From the NCBI RefSeq assembly GCF_000686525.1, contig NZ_JMKT01000012.1:124001-188000 (forward strand): DNA of 64,000 bases, written 5' to 3'. The notes beneath the pieces are model-generated. The model worked only from the letters and a program-made list of their open reading frames with translations. It had not been told where the DNA came from and ran no database searches. The number at the start of each line of letters is the position of its first letter. Positions within the stretch are counted from its first letter, which is position 1. Made by a program: the position numbers and the translations under genes. This DNA is from Desulfonatronovibrio hydrogenovorans DSM 9292. Lineage in GTDB: Bacteria; Desulfobacterota; Desulfovibrionia; Desulfovibrionales; Desulfonatronovibrionaceae. Positions 26,481 to 34,672 of this stretch are shown in pieces.

Positions 26481-27065
26481 TTATTGGATTTGTTGATTGT
26501 TTTCAAATAATTCCAGAACCTTCCGAACATACTCCCGGGTCTCGGGAAAAGGAGGCACGCCCTGATAGCGTTCCACCCTGGAAGGACCGGCATTGTATGC
26601 GGCCAGGGCCAGGGGCAGGTCGTCAAACCTGTCCAGCAGGTATCTGAAATACCTGGTTCCGGCCTCGATGTTTGAACCCGGCACAAAGGGTTCGGTCAAC
26701 CCCAGTTCCTTCTGGGTCTGGGGCATGATCTGCATCAGTCCCTGGGCTCCGACCGGGGATACGGCATTGGGGTCAAAGCCGGACTCAACCTGAATCATAG
26801 CCAGAATGAGTCCCGGGTCAACCGAATACCTTTCTCCGTAATGGTGAATGAGCTGGCTCAGGTTCTCAGAATGGATCTCTCTGGACCTGAATGTTTCAAA
26901 CGGACGGTACATATCAGATGTGGGCAGATCCGTAAAATGAAAGGTTCCCCTGTCGTCCTGATAAAAATATATGGTCCCTGATCCTGCCTGGACCTGAGCT
27001 GGACCACCAGTCATTCCAAAGAGCATGAACAACCATGCCAGAACCTGAATCAATAAAGGTTTCAT
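26481..27065 (-). CDS. Slt-type lytic transglycosylase with N-terminal DUF4124
   Basis: A 194-residue exported protein. Residues 1-27 form a signal peptide; 31-60 match the DUF4124 segment (YFYQDDRGTFHFTDLPTS); 70-194 are a soluble lytic transglycosylase domain with catalytic Glu94 in QVESGFDPNAVSPVGAQGLM, then YNAGPSRVERYQG. It cuts the MurNAc-GlcNAc bond of peptidoglycan. Position as first gene of the pgsA-pilT-pilU run suggests a role in opening the wall for the pilus machine, though general turnover is equally possible. Confidence 0.9.
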   Translation of the reverse strand: MKPLLIQVLAWLFMLFGMTGGPAQVQAGSGTIYFYQDDRGTFHFTDLPTSDMYRPFETFRSREIHSENLSQLIHHYGERYSVDPGLILAMIQVESGFDPNAVSPVGAQGLMQIMPQTQKELGLTEPFVPGSNIEAGTRYFRYLLDRFDDLPLALAAYNAGPSRVERYQGVPPFPETREYVRKVLELFENNQQIQ

Positions 27066-27129
27066 TGCCTGAAATCCTCAAAGCAGGGCCCTTAAAACGG
27101 GTTAGACATGTCCACTGGCAATCAGCAGG

Positions 27130-27738
27130 TTAATCGTCTGTTATGTTCAGTTTTTCAAGGTCATGGGGATAGTTGACATTGAAAAAGAACTCTCTTTGGT
27201 CGGCTCCGTAAGGGATGTGCCGACGCAGCTCCGGCGGGATTGCCTGACTCAGCTTGTAGCACCCCTGTTTTAAAGAGGCAAGGAGCAAGTCCCGGCATGA
27301 GGGCTCATATATGGACACCAGGGATTCGATATATCCGGTTTCTTTCTGAAGATATGTTGTCATGCACTTGCCAGGCCCCCTTGAGCTCCTCTCCAGCACC
27401 AGTCTGGCAATGATGTCCCTTTTCATCAAAGGCAGATCACAGGCCAGGACCAGACAGGGTTTGTCAAGGTTTTCAAGGGCAGTGATGATACCTCCCATGG
27501 GGCCGATGCCAGGGGTTTTATCAAGCATCCATTCCGCTTTCAGGCCGTGTAGTCCAGGATTCCGGCCCACCACAAAGGTCCTGGAGCAGAATTCCCCGGC
27601 CAGGTCCAGCATTTTCTGGAGAAGAGTCCTGCCCTGGACCAGGACCCTGGCCTTGTCCCGGCCCAGCCTGGTGCTCCTGCCTCCGGCCAGGACTACTCCG
27701 CAGAGATGGTTACGGTCTCTATCTTGATCTTGGGGCAT
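27130..27738 (-). CDS. mobA: molybdenum cofactor guanylyltransferase
   Basis: A 202-residue MobA, which adds GMP to Mo-molybdopterin to form the bis-MGD cofactor used by formate dehydrogenases. The nucleotide-binding signature GVVLAGGRSTRLGRDKA is at residues 14-30 and VLACDLPL near residue 97 is the metal site. It starts 16 bp after fdhE ends, which supports a shared job in formate dehydrogenase maturation. Confidence 0.93.
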   Translation of the reverse strand: MPQDQDRDRNHLCGVVLAGGRSTRLGRDKARVLVQGRTLLQKMLDLAGEFCSRTFVVGRNPGLHGLKAEWMLDKTPGIGPMGGIITALENLDKPCLVLACDLPLMKRDIIARLVLERSSRGPGKCMTTYLQKETGYIESLVSIYEPSCRDLLLASLKQGCYKLSQAIPPELRRHIPYGADQREFFFNVNYPHDLEKLNITDD

Positions 27739-27753
27739 GTCTTAAAAAATCTG

Positions 27754-28641
27754 CTAAAAGCCCCAGGCTGACAGGGTCGGGCGCATATAGCCCTGGTTCC
27801 GGGCCATGATGTCCAGGGGAAGGGATTCAAGGTCGTCCAGGACCGGCAGTTCCTTCCGGTCCATGTCCCTGAAGTCGCAGGTCTTGATGTACATCTTGCA
27901 GCTTTTGCAGACATCCACCCTGAATCCGGGATGCTCTTTGACTGTGAAGTACTCAAAGTTTTCGCTCTTGTTTTCGTGGCAGAAAGGGCAGATCATTCGT
28001 TTGAAGCGGTAGTCAGTGTGACAGAAACTGCAGTGCATGTGCCGGGATCCCTGTTTGCCCCTGAGTACCGAGATAAAGGGCAGGCTGCCGCAGACCGGAC
28101 AGTGGCCAGAGGTCCAGGTCTGGTCTTTGGGGAGGGCCAGCGAGACATCCCGGGCGGTTCTGGCTATGGACGGAGTCATGGATGTCTGGACCAGAAAGTT
28201 CAGGGCCCTGGGTCCGGAGGGGGTTTTTTCTCCAAAGGTTCTGAAAAAAAGGTCATCACCTTTAAGGTGGTTCAGGAAAGCCGTTTTAATGAGATCTGGA
28301 TCGGATGACACCTGGTCAGCGATGATCCTGGCAGCCTGACTAAGGTGGCTGGAAGAGTTTATGAGGTGATCCAGCAGAAAGTTGAACAGACTTTTGGAAG
28401 CCTCAAAGTCATATTCAAAAGATTCCCTGGCCAAAAGGGGTTTTCCTGAAGCCACCTGACTGACCGGGGTCAGGGATGTGCCCGGTTTCAGTGATGATTC
28501 CAGGCCCTCATAAGTCCTGAGCTGTTCCTGAAAAACCGTGCTGATCAGTTCAATGAGTTCCAGGGGGAGAATGTTTTGTCCCTGGAGGACTTTTTTTCTT
28601 TTTTCCATCAGGACCAGTGATTTGTCAGGGTTTTGATACAT
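27754..28641 (-). CDS. fdhE: formate dehydrogenase accessory protein FdhE
   Basis: A 295-residue FdhE-family protein with the four CxxC motifs of the iron-binding C-terminal half: CPVCGS, CSFCHT, CPFCHE and CKSCKMYIKTCD. FdhE binds formate dehydrogenase and helps its assembly or export. Length matches the family. Coupled with mobA downstream, it points to periplasmic or membrane formate dehydrogenase elsewhere in the genome. Cytoplasmic: no signal peptide. Confidence 0.93.
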   Translation of the reverse strand: MYQNPDKSLVLMEKRKKVLQGQNILPLELIELISTVFQEQLRTYEGLESSLKPGTSLTPVSQVASGKPLLARESFEYDFEASKSLFNFLLDHLINSSSHLSQAARIIADQVSSDPDLIKTAFLNHLKGDDLFFRTFGEKTPSGPRALNFLVQTSMTPSIARTARDVSLALPKDQTWTSGHCPVCGSLPFISVLRGKQGSRHMHCSFCHTDYRFKRMICPFCHENKSENFEYFTVKEHPGFRVDVCKSCKMYIKTCDFRDMDRKELPVLDDLESLPLDIMARNQGYMRPTLSAWGF

Positions 28642-28739
28642 GTCTCTTTCCTTTGGCTTTTTGCAGGGTTTCTTTTTGGTGAGTGATAAATATAAAGCCC
28701 GGGAAAGGCAACATTAAATCCGCCGGGGAAACAGGGCTG

Positions 28740-29513
28740 TTAACCAAGATACCACATCCAGATGGTCTCTCCCCACAGGATATAGATGATTCCGCCCATT
28801 GCCAGAAATGGTCCAAAAGGGATTGGTGTCTGCAGGGCTTTGGAGTCTTTGGCCCTGCCCATGAAGAACAGGGAGGCTCCAAGTCCCAGGACGGCCGAGG
28901 AAAAGACCACTATGGGCAGGCCCTGCCAGCCGGTCAGGGCACCCAGCATGAGCATGAGCTTGATATCGCCGGTTCCCAGTCCCTCCTGTTTTTTGATGAC
29001 CCGGTAGGACCACTGGATCAAAAGGAAAAGCCCGGCACCCAGCAGTCCCCCGGCCAGGGCGTCCTGCCAGGGGATGGGCAGGATAAATGATGCTCCAAAA
29101 GCCAGCAGGGCACCTGGGATGGTGATGATGTCCGGAAGGATGAAGCTCTCCAGGTCAATGAATGAGGCAATGGTCAGCAGGCCGAAAAAAAACAGGAAAA
29201 TGAAAAAGTCCGGCCCAGGGCCGAAACGGATGGCCAGAAGCAGGGCCAGGATTCCGGAGATGGCCTCCACCAGGGGATATCTGAAGCTGATGGGGCTGGA
29301 ACATGATCTGCATTTGCCCCTTAGGATAATGTAGCTGATAAGGGGGATGTTTTCCCGCCAGGACAGGGGGGTCCTGCATCCGGGACAATGGGAGCCGGGC
29401 CAGACAATGGATTCTCCAGTCAGGTAACGGTGGATGCAGACATTATAGAAGCTTCCCAGACAGAGGCCCAGGATCAGGGCAGCCAGATAAAAAAGGCTGA
29501 AGAATGTTTCCAT
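28740..29513 (-). CDS. pilD: prepilin peptidase / N-methyltransferase (A24 family)
   Basis: A 257-residue polytopic membrane protein. The cytoplasmic zinc ribbon uses Cys43/Cys46 (CPGC) and Cys68/Cys71 (CRSC); the catalytic aspartates are expected in DLESFILPD (residues 120-128) and TGDIKL (Asp183). It cleaves and N-methylates type IV prepilins and pseudopilins. Full-length, with both domains. It lies on the same strand as, but 98 bp before, fdhE; pilT and pilU are further downstream. Confidence 0.93.
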   Translation of the reverse strand: METFFSLFYLAALILGLCLGSFYNVCIHRYLTGESIVWPGSHCPGCRTPLSWRENIPLISYIILRGKCRSCSSPISFRYPLVEAISGILALLLAIRFGPGPDFFIFLFFFGLLTIASFIDLESFILPDIITIPGALLAFGASFILPIPWQDALAGGLLGAGLFLLIQWSYRVIKKQEGLGTGDIKLMLMLGALTGWQGLPIVVFSSAVLGLGASLFFMGRAKDSKALQTPIPFGPFLAMGGIIYILWGETIWMWYLG

Positions 29514-29818
29514 GAGCTGGTCTTCCAGGGGGCTTTACTGTTTCAGGTTGAAAAAGCCTTTTTTCAGATTAAGGTTTTGAAAAAGGCATTTACTCAGGCA
29601 GGTTTAATGCGGACAGTCCTGGTTCCGCACTGGCCACGGATTTGATCAAACAGCAGCCTGCTCGGCCGGTGCTTCTGTGGTTATCTGGTATCAGGGCCTA
29701 AAGTCAATACATGTCAGGGCTGGGGAGGTGTTTATTTATGCTTGATTTTCATGTGAAAGCTGTTTAAAAATATAATTTTTATATATGGTGAAAGTATCCT
29801 GAAAGGAGGATTTACATA
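29514..29818. other. 305-bp divergent intergenic region
   Basis: Separates pilD (-) from the acyl-CoA ligase gene (+). The right 70 bp are AT-rich with a TATAAT at 29771-29776 but no convincing -35. A weak inverted repeat (GCCTTTTTTC at 29556 with GAAAAAGGC ending 29587) lies near pilD. No ORF that I would support. Confidence 0.4.
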
Positions 29819-31084
29819 ATGACCAGAAAGGACCGCACCGAGGGCATTCTGACCCGCAAGGAAGTTCTGGACCAGTCAGAAAGACAGAAGTTTTATCAGA
29901 TACAGCTTAAAGATCTTTTGACATATGCCTACAGATATTCCGAGGACGTGAAAAAACGTTTTGACCGGGCCCAGTTCAATGTGGACAAGTTCAAGACCCT
30001 GAATGATCTGAAACACATCCCCATCTTAAAAAAGAAAGAGTTGATTTTTCTTCAGTCCATGGGCCCCAGGCTGGGAGGTCTACTGACCAAGGACCTGGGC
30101 GAGCTGCGGCGCATCTTTTTGTCTCCGGGTCCCATATTTGACCCAGAGGACAAGAGCGATGACTACTGGGGCTGGACCGAAGGTTTTTACGCAGCAGGCT
30201 ACAGGACCGGGGACATTGTCCAGGTCACCTTTAACTATCACCTGACTCCGGCCGGGCTGATGTTTGAAGAACCCCTCAGGAACATAGGGTGTTCGGTTGT
30301 TCCGGCTGGTCCGGGCAATACCAACACCCAGCTGGAGATCATGCAGAAGCTCAGGGTGACCGGTTTTGTGGGCACTCCCAGCTATCTGATGCATCTGGCC
30401 CAGAAGGGTGAGGAAAAGGGTCTGAATCTGCGCAAGGATCTTTTTCTGGAAGTGGCCTTTGTAACCGGCGAGAAATTTTCCGAAAAAATGCGCTCCACCC
30501 TGGAAAAGAAGTTCGATTTGATCATGCGCCAGGGTTATGGAACGGCTGATGTGGGTTGTATCGGATACGAATGCTTCCATAAAAACGGACTGCACGTGGC
30601 CAACAGGGCCTTTGTGGAGATCTGCCATCCAGATACCGGGATATCCCTCAAAGAGGGGGAAGTTGGTGAAATCGTGGTCACCACCTTTAACAAGACCTAT
30701 CCTTTGATCAGGCTGGCCACCGGTGATCTTTCCTATATTGATTATTCCCCCTGCTCCTGCGGACGGACCTCTCCTAGGCTTGGAAACATAGTCGGCAGAG
30801 TGGACACCACAGCCAGGATCAAGGGCATGTTTGTCTATCCCCACCAGGTGGAGCAGGTCATGAGCGGTTTTGAGGAGGTCAAGAGGTGGCAGATAGAGGT
30901 GACCAACCCCGGAGGCATTGATGAGATGATTCTTTATGTTGAGGCCTCCAGCTTCAAGCGGGAGTCAGAGCTTCTGCACTCCTTCAGGGAGAAGATCAAA
31001 ATCAGGCCTGTACTCAAGGTCCTGGCTCCAGGCACTCTGCCTCCCCAGATCAGGCCCATTGAAGACAAGCGGACCTGGGAATGA
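29819..31084 (+). CDS. phenylacetate-CoA ligase family (PaaK-like) AMP-forming ligase
   Basis: A 421-residue adenylate-forming enzyme of the PaaK family. Recognisable parts are the ligase body (YRTGDIVQVTFNYHLTPAG), the adenylation-site motif RQGYGTADVGCIGYEC near residues 238-253, the late Asp motif RLATGDLSYIDYSPCSCGRT, and the C-terminal Lys-bearing domain (VGRVDTTARIKGMFVYPHQV). It activates a carboxylic acid, typically phenylacetate or another aryl acid, to its CoA ester. AAAGGAGG precedes the ATG. Its stop overlaps the ChaN-PDZ gene by 4 bp. The substrate is uncertain; no other paa genes are nearby. Confidence 0.87.
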   Translation: MTRKDRTEGILTRKEVLDQSERQKFYQIQLKDLLTYAYRYSEDVKKRFDRAQFNVDKFKTLNDLKHIPILKKKELIFLQSMGPRLGGLLTKDLGELRRIFLSPGPIFDPEDKSDDYWGWTEGFYAAGYRTGDIVQVTFNYHLTPAGLMFEEPLRNIGCSVVPAGPGNTNTQLEIMQKLRVTGFVGTPSYLMHLAQKGEEKGLNLRKDLFLEVAFVTGEKFSEKMRSTLEKKFDLIMRQGYGTADVGCIGYECFHKNGLHVANRAFVEICHPDTGISLKEGEVGEIVVTTFNKTYPLIRLATGDLSYIDYSPCSCGRTSPRLGNIVGRVDTTARIKGMFVYPHQVEQVMSGFEEVKRWQIEVTNPGGIDEMILYVEASSFKRESELLHSFREKIKIRPVLKVLAPGTLPPQIRPIEDKRTWE

Positions 31085-32205
31085 TCAAGGGACTGCTCCT
31101 GATTCTTACTGTCCTTGTTTTAACCGGCTGCGCACCCAAACACCCGGTAATGGTTCCTTTGGAAGAACCCTTGCCGGGTTCATTTTTTACGGATAAAAAA
31201 AAGATCCTTGAGGATGAAGATTTGGCAGCTGTCCTCAGGGCCAAGGATTTTATCCTGGTGGGGGAGTCCCACAACAATGCCTGCGACCACCTGGCCCAGT
31301 CCGGGCTGATCAAAACCCTGGCTGCTGCAGGTCACGAATTTGCAGTAGGCCTGGAAATGATCAGCGTGGAACGTCAGCATGTCCTGGACGAGTTCAATGC
31401 CCGCCGGACCGGGGTGGACCAGCTTCCTGAGAAGCTGGACTGGGCCGGTACCTGGGGCTATGATTTTGAGCTGTACAGGCCCATATTTGACCAGACCTTC
31501 CGCTACTCCATTCCTGTTTTTGCCCTAAACCTGCCTGGATCCATCACCAGGACCATAAGCCGGGAAGGCCTGGATGCCCTGTCCCTGGACGAAAAAAGTT
31601 TTCTGCCCTCCAGCATCATTGAGCCTCCAGAGGGTCAGATGGAAATGCTCAAGAAACAGTTCAGCCTGCACCAGGACATGATTCAGGCTGATGAGGCTGT
31701 TTTGCAGCGTTTTGTCACGGCCCAGTCGGTCTGGGACACCAAGATGGCTGAGGAAGCCGTCAGGATAAGAGAAGAGCTGGGCAGGCCTGTGCTGATCCTG
31801 GCCGGGACCGGTCATGTTAATCGCGGGTACGGGATTGAGCACCGGCTGGAACTGCTCAGCCCGGGAGCCAGAATTACCAGCTTTGTCCCGGCCAGGTCCT
31901 TGGAGGGGATGACCAAGGACAACCCGTTTTATTACTTCTGCCCTCCTGTCCAGGAGCGGATGCGGCTGGGAATTGTTGCCAGGGTTGAGGATGAAATGGT
32001 TATGGTCAGGGCGGTGATCAGGGAAAGCCTGGCTGATGAGGCCGGAATCCAGTCCGGAGACAGGATAGTCAGGGCCGGAGCACAGACAGTGACTTCCCTG
32101 GCTGACCTCCATGCTGCAGCTGTGGAGGCGGTAAGCAGCAATGGGGAGCTGGAGCTGGAGATACTCAGGGACCAGGAAACCGAGATTTTTCTTATTTCAT
32201 TTTAG
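31081..32205 (+). CDS. ChaN-family lipoprotein fused to a PDZ domain
   Basis: A 374-residue protein. The signal ends in a lipobox LTGC (Cys near residue 17). Residues about 45-260 match ChaN/Tiki-like (DUF399) heme-binding lipoproteins: ILVGESHNNACDH, FAVGLEMISVERQHVLDEF, then LILAGTGHVNRGYG. Residues about 285-374 form a PDZ domain (GIVARVEDEM, ADEAGIQSGDRIVRAGAQTV). ChaN binds iron porphyrin in Campylobacter; PDZ suggests protein tethering. The start overlaps the ligase stop as ATGA. Outer-membrane or periplasmic lipoprotein. Confidence 0.85.
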   Translation: MIKGLLLILTVLVLTGCAPKHPVMVPLEEPLPGSFFTDKKKILEDEDLAAVLRAKDFILVGESHNNACDHLAQSGLIKTLAAAGHEFAVGLEMISVERQHVLDEFNARRTGVDQLPEKLDWAGTWGYDFELYRPIFDQTFRYSIPVFALNLPGSITRTISREGLDALSLDEKSFLPSSIIEPPEGQMEMLKKQFSLHQDMIQADEAVLQRFVTAQSVWDTKMAEEAVRIREELGRPVLILAGTGHVNRGYGIEHRLELLSPGARITSFVPARSLEGMTKDNPFYYFCPPVQERMRLGIVARVEDEMVMVRAVIRESLADEAGIQSGDRIVRAGAQTVTSLADLHAAAVEAVSSNGELELEILRDQETEIFLISF

Positions 32206-32278
32206 AGGGCTGCCGGGTGGGAATGTCCATCCGAGTCAGTCCGCTTTGGACCCTTGTGACTTGAAAAGGAGATCAGGC

Positions 32279-33109
32279 GTGCCCGAACTGCCTGAAGTGG
32301 AAACCATTGCCAGGGGCCTGGCTCCTCTGGTGGTCCACCGGACCATTGCCAGCCTTGACCTGCGCTATACCCCCATTGTCAAGGATGATCCGGACAGGTT
32401 TGCCAGGAAGGTCCCTGGCCATGTCATCACCAGGGTCTGGAGAAGAGCCAAGCTGCTTATCCTGGATCTGGGAGTTGACTTTCATCTGGTTTTCCACCTG
32501 AAAATGACCGGTAAGGTCTGGGTCCCGGGGCAGGGGATCCAGCCGGACAAGCACACCCACCTCATCTTTGACCTGAATGACGGATTCAGGATTTTTTTTC
32601 AGGATCAGCGCAAGTTCGGGTACTGTGCCCTTTTTGATGAACCAGGTTTGAAGAACTGGAGTTTTTTTGCCGATCTCGGGCCGGAGCCCCTGGAGATGCC
32701 GACAGCCGACTTCATTGAGATCTTTCAGCAGAAAAAAGGCAGGATCAAGGCCCTTCTTCTGGATCAGAAGAATATTGCCGGAATCGGCAATATCTATGCT
32801 GATGAATCACTGTTCATGGCCGGGATCCACCCGGAAACCCCGGGCTGGAGCCTGGGCAGACAGGAACTGGCCCGGCTGCACAGCTGTCTGCAGGAGGTTC
32901 TTTGCCAGGCCATAGATGCTGGAGGGAGTTCTTTCCGGGATTACAAAAACGCCCTTGGCTATGCAGGGATGTTTCAGGAAAAATTCCTTGTTTACGGTAA
33001 AAAAGGATGTTCATGCCCCAGATGCAAGACCGGAATTGAAACCCGCAAGGTTGCGGGCAGGACAACATGCTTTTGTCCTGAATGCCAGAAACTGCCAAAT
33101 CCAAGGTAA
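32279..33109 (+). CDS. mutM: formamidopyrimidine-DNA glycosylase
   Basis: A 276-residue Fpg starting at GTG 32279, chosen because Pro2-Glu3 must follow the initiator (PELPEVETIARGL) and AAGGAG lies 10 bp upstream; a longer in-frame ORF into the previous gene is not real. It removes 8-oxoguanine and FaPy lesions and nicks the backbone. HLKMTG carries the catalytic Lys, and the C-terminal zinc finger is CSCPRC...CFCPEC. Cytoplasmic DNA repair enzyme. Confidence 0.95.
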   Translation: MPELPEVETIARGLAPLVVHRTIASLDLRYTPIVKDDPDRFARKVPGHVITRVWRRAKLLILDLGVDFHLVFHLKMTGKVWVPGQGIQPDKHTHLIFDLNDGFRIFFQDQRKFGYCALFDEPGLKNWSFFADLGPEPLEMPTADFIEIFQQKKGRIKALLLDQKNIAGIGNIYADESLFMAGIHPETPGWSLGRQELARLHSCLQEVLCQAIDAGGSSFRDYKNALGYAGMFQEKFLVYGKKGCSCPRCKTGIETRKVAGRTTCFCPECQKLPNPR

Positions 33110-33117
33110 CAGGTCTG

Positions 33118-34179
33118 ATGAAGAATAACATCTCTCCTTTGACCTATGAACAGTTGAATGAAACCCTGAAGCGCCTGGGGATCGGGGAGCACCCGGAATG
33201 GCTGGGAGTGATTCTGTTTGTGCGGAATCTTCTGGCCAGGATGGACCAGGTGGGCGAAGATCAGAAATTCAGCCTGCAGCAGGCTGTGATCAGGGCTCTG
33301 GAGAAAAAGGATTTTTCCGGGGAGAGCCTGGACAGGATTATCAGGATGATCCAGGATAGCCTCGTGGACCGGAGCCGGGCCGATCTGGAGAAGATGAAGC
33401 ACGAACTGAGTACGGAAAAGGACTTTACCACCAATTTGATAACTCAGATCCAGTCCCTGGCCGGAGAGTTTAAGGATTCGGTCTCCCGGCAGAGTTCAGA
33501 GCTGAATGAGTTCGGGGAAAAGACCATCTCGGCCATTGAATTGAAAAAGGACCCCGCCCAGATAACCGGTTATATCAAAAACACCATAGAAAGGATTGTG
33601 GTCCAGTCCAGAAAAGAGGCCCTGAACTGGGAAGCCAGAGCCAGGTCCCTGGAAAAAATGGCCCAGTATGACAATTTATTGAAGAATCTGCATAACAGAG
33701 GGTTCCTGGACGATTATCTGACCTCGGCTGTTCAAAGGTGCCACGCCAAGGAACAGCCCCTGTCCCTGCTCATGATTGATGTTGACCATTTTAAAAAGAT
33801 CAATGATGTATGGGGACATGTCATTGGCGATGATGTGCTCAAGGCCCTGGCCAAGCTGGTCCGGATTCATTCTGATGCAGGAGGTGGAATTCCCTGCCGT
33901 TACGGTGGAGAGGAATTGTGCGTGATCTTTGAAGGCAGTGATGAAGAGCTGGCCGGAGTCAGGGCTGAGGAATTGAGAAAAGACGTAGCCCGATACAATT
34001 TTGTGCCCAGGGATAAGTCCGGAAGTCTGGGTGAGGCCATCCATTTCACCATAAGCATCGGGGTGGCCAGGCTGATGCCCGGGCAGGACCCGGGCGGTCT
34101 GATCAGTGCGGCGGACAAGGCCATGTACCGGGCCAAGGAGCTGGGCAGAAACAAGGTCTTTATGTACTCCAGGATCTGA
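33118..34179 (+). CDS. diguanylate cyclase (GGDEF domain)
   Basis: About 353 residues from ATG 33118; an upstream in-frame ATG at 33082 would overlap mutM and lacks a ribosome site. Residues 1-185 are a helical, cytoplasmic input region (LTYEQLNETLKRLGIGEHPE; coiled coil near 90-120) without a known sensor motif. Residues about 188-353 form the GGDEF domain: LMIDVDHFKKINDVWGH and the active motif RYGGEEL at 262-268. The GGEEL form is usually active and makes c-di-GMP. I see no RxxD inhibitory site at the normal distance. Nearby type IV pilus genes are a plausible downstream target. Confidence 0.92.
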   Translation: MKNNISPLTYEQLNETLKRLGIGEHPEWLGVILFVRNLLARMDQVGEDQKFSLQQAVIRALEKKDFSGESLDRIIRMIQDSLVDRSRADLEKMKHELSTEKDFTTNLITQIQSLAGEFKDSVSRQSSELNEFGEKTISAIELKKDPAQITGYIKNTIERIVVQSRKEALNWEARARSLEKMAQYDNLLKNLHNRGFLDDYLTSAVQRCHAKEQPLSLLMIDVDHFKKINDVWGHVIGDDVLKALAKLVRIHSDAGGGIPCRYGGEELCVIFEGSDEELAGVRAEELRKDVARYNFVPRDKSGSLGEAIHFTISIGVARLMPGQDPGGLISAADKAMYRAKELGRNKVFMYSRI

Positions 34180-34207
34180 CCTGGCAGTAAGTCAGCCGGG
34201 CTGTGGC

Positions 34208-34459
34208 TCATTTTTGTTTCAACAAAGCCCTGGCAATATCCTGGTCATAGAGCTCCAAGGGGTTCTGACCCTTTTTTTCGTACATTCCAGCCGCCCTTTT
34301 AACAATATCCATATCCAGCCAGCCGTGCTTATCCCAGATCTGGGGATGATCCTGATGCCAGAGCCTGAACTCGATGGATCCATCGTTTTCCCGGACATAC
34401 ATCCGCTCTTTCTTGTTCTTGGGGTTGGGGTAATAATATGGCCCCTGGGGTACTTTCAT
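34208..34459 (-). CDS. small conserved-looking protein of unknown function (83 aa)
   Basis: Starts at ATG 34459 (MKVPQGPYYYPNPKNKKERM) with GGAG 7 bp upstream; a GTG at 34483 in frame has none. It is polar, rich in aromatic and charged residues (EFRLWHQDHPQIWDKHGWLD) and ends in a helical tail. No signal peptide or membrane helix. I recall no named family. It faces the diguanylate cyclase gene tail to tail. Confidence 0.6.
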   Translation of the reverse strand: MKVPQGPYYYPNPKNKKERMYVRENDGSIEFRLWHQDHPQIWDKHGWLDMDIVKRAAGMYEKKGQNPLELYDQDIARALLKQK

Positions 34460-34606
34460 ACGGGTTCTCCAATCCTGGTTCACGGGTTAATAAAAAATGC
34501 CCCTGATAAAAGGGTCGGCTGATTCCTGTTTCCAGGCAGGAACCGCTGCCTGAAAAGTATGCCGCTAATGCTGACAGCTCCATCAGCTGTTTGATCTCTG
34601 CTGTTC

Positions 34607-34640
34607 AGCCGGTCCCGGGCAGCCCGGACCGGCTTTTTTT
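34607..34640 (+). terminator. strong + strand terminator with no upstream + gene
   Basis: A 9-bp stem AGCCGGTCC (34607-34615) with GGACCGGCT (34626-34634), extendable by a GGGC/GCCC core, followed by seven T. The nearest + strand gene ends 430 bp upstream, with a - strand gene between, so this may end a small RNA (see findings). Confidence 0.75.
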
Positions 34641-34672
34641 GTTTTATTGCACGGTCCTTTTCAAGTCCTGGC

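Noticed and set aside
32141-33109. Longer MutM start at 32141
   Set aside because: Fpg needs Pro as residue 2, which is given by GTG 32279 with AAGGAG upstream; the extra part overlaps the PDZ domain of the previous gene.
34329-34583. 84-codon minus-strand ORF overlapping the 83-aa gene
   Set aside because: No ribosome site; the other frame has one and more protein-like composition.
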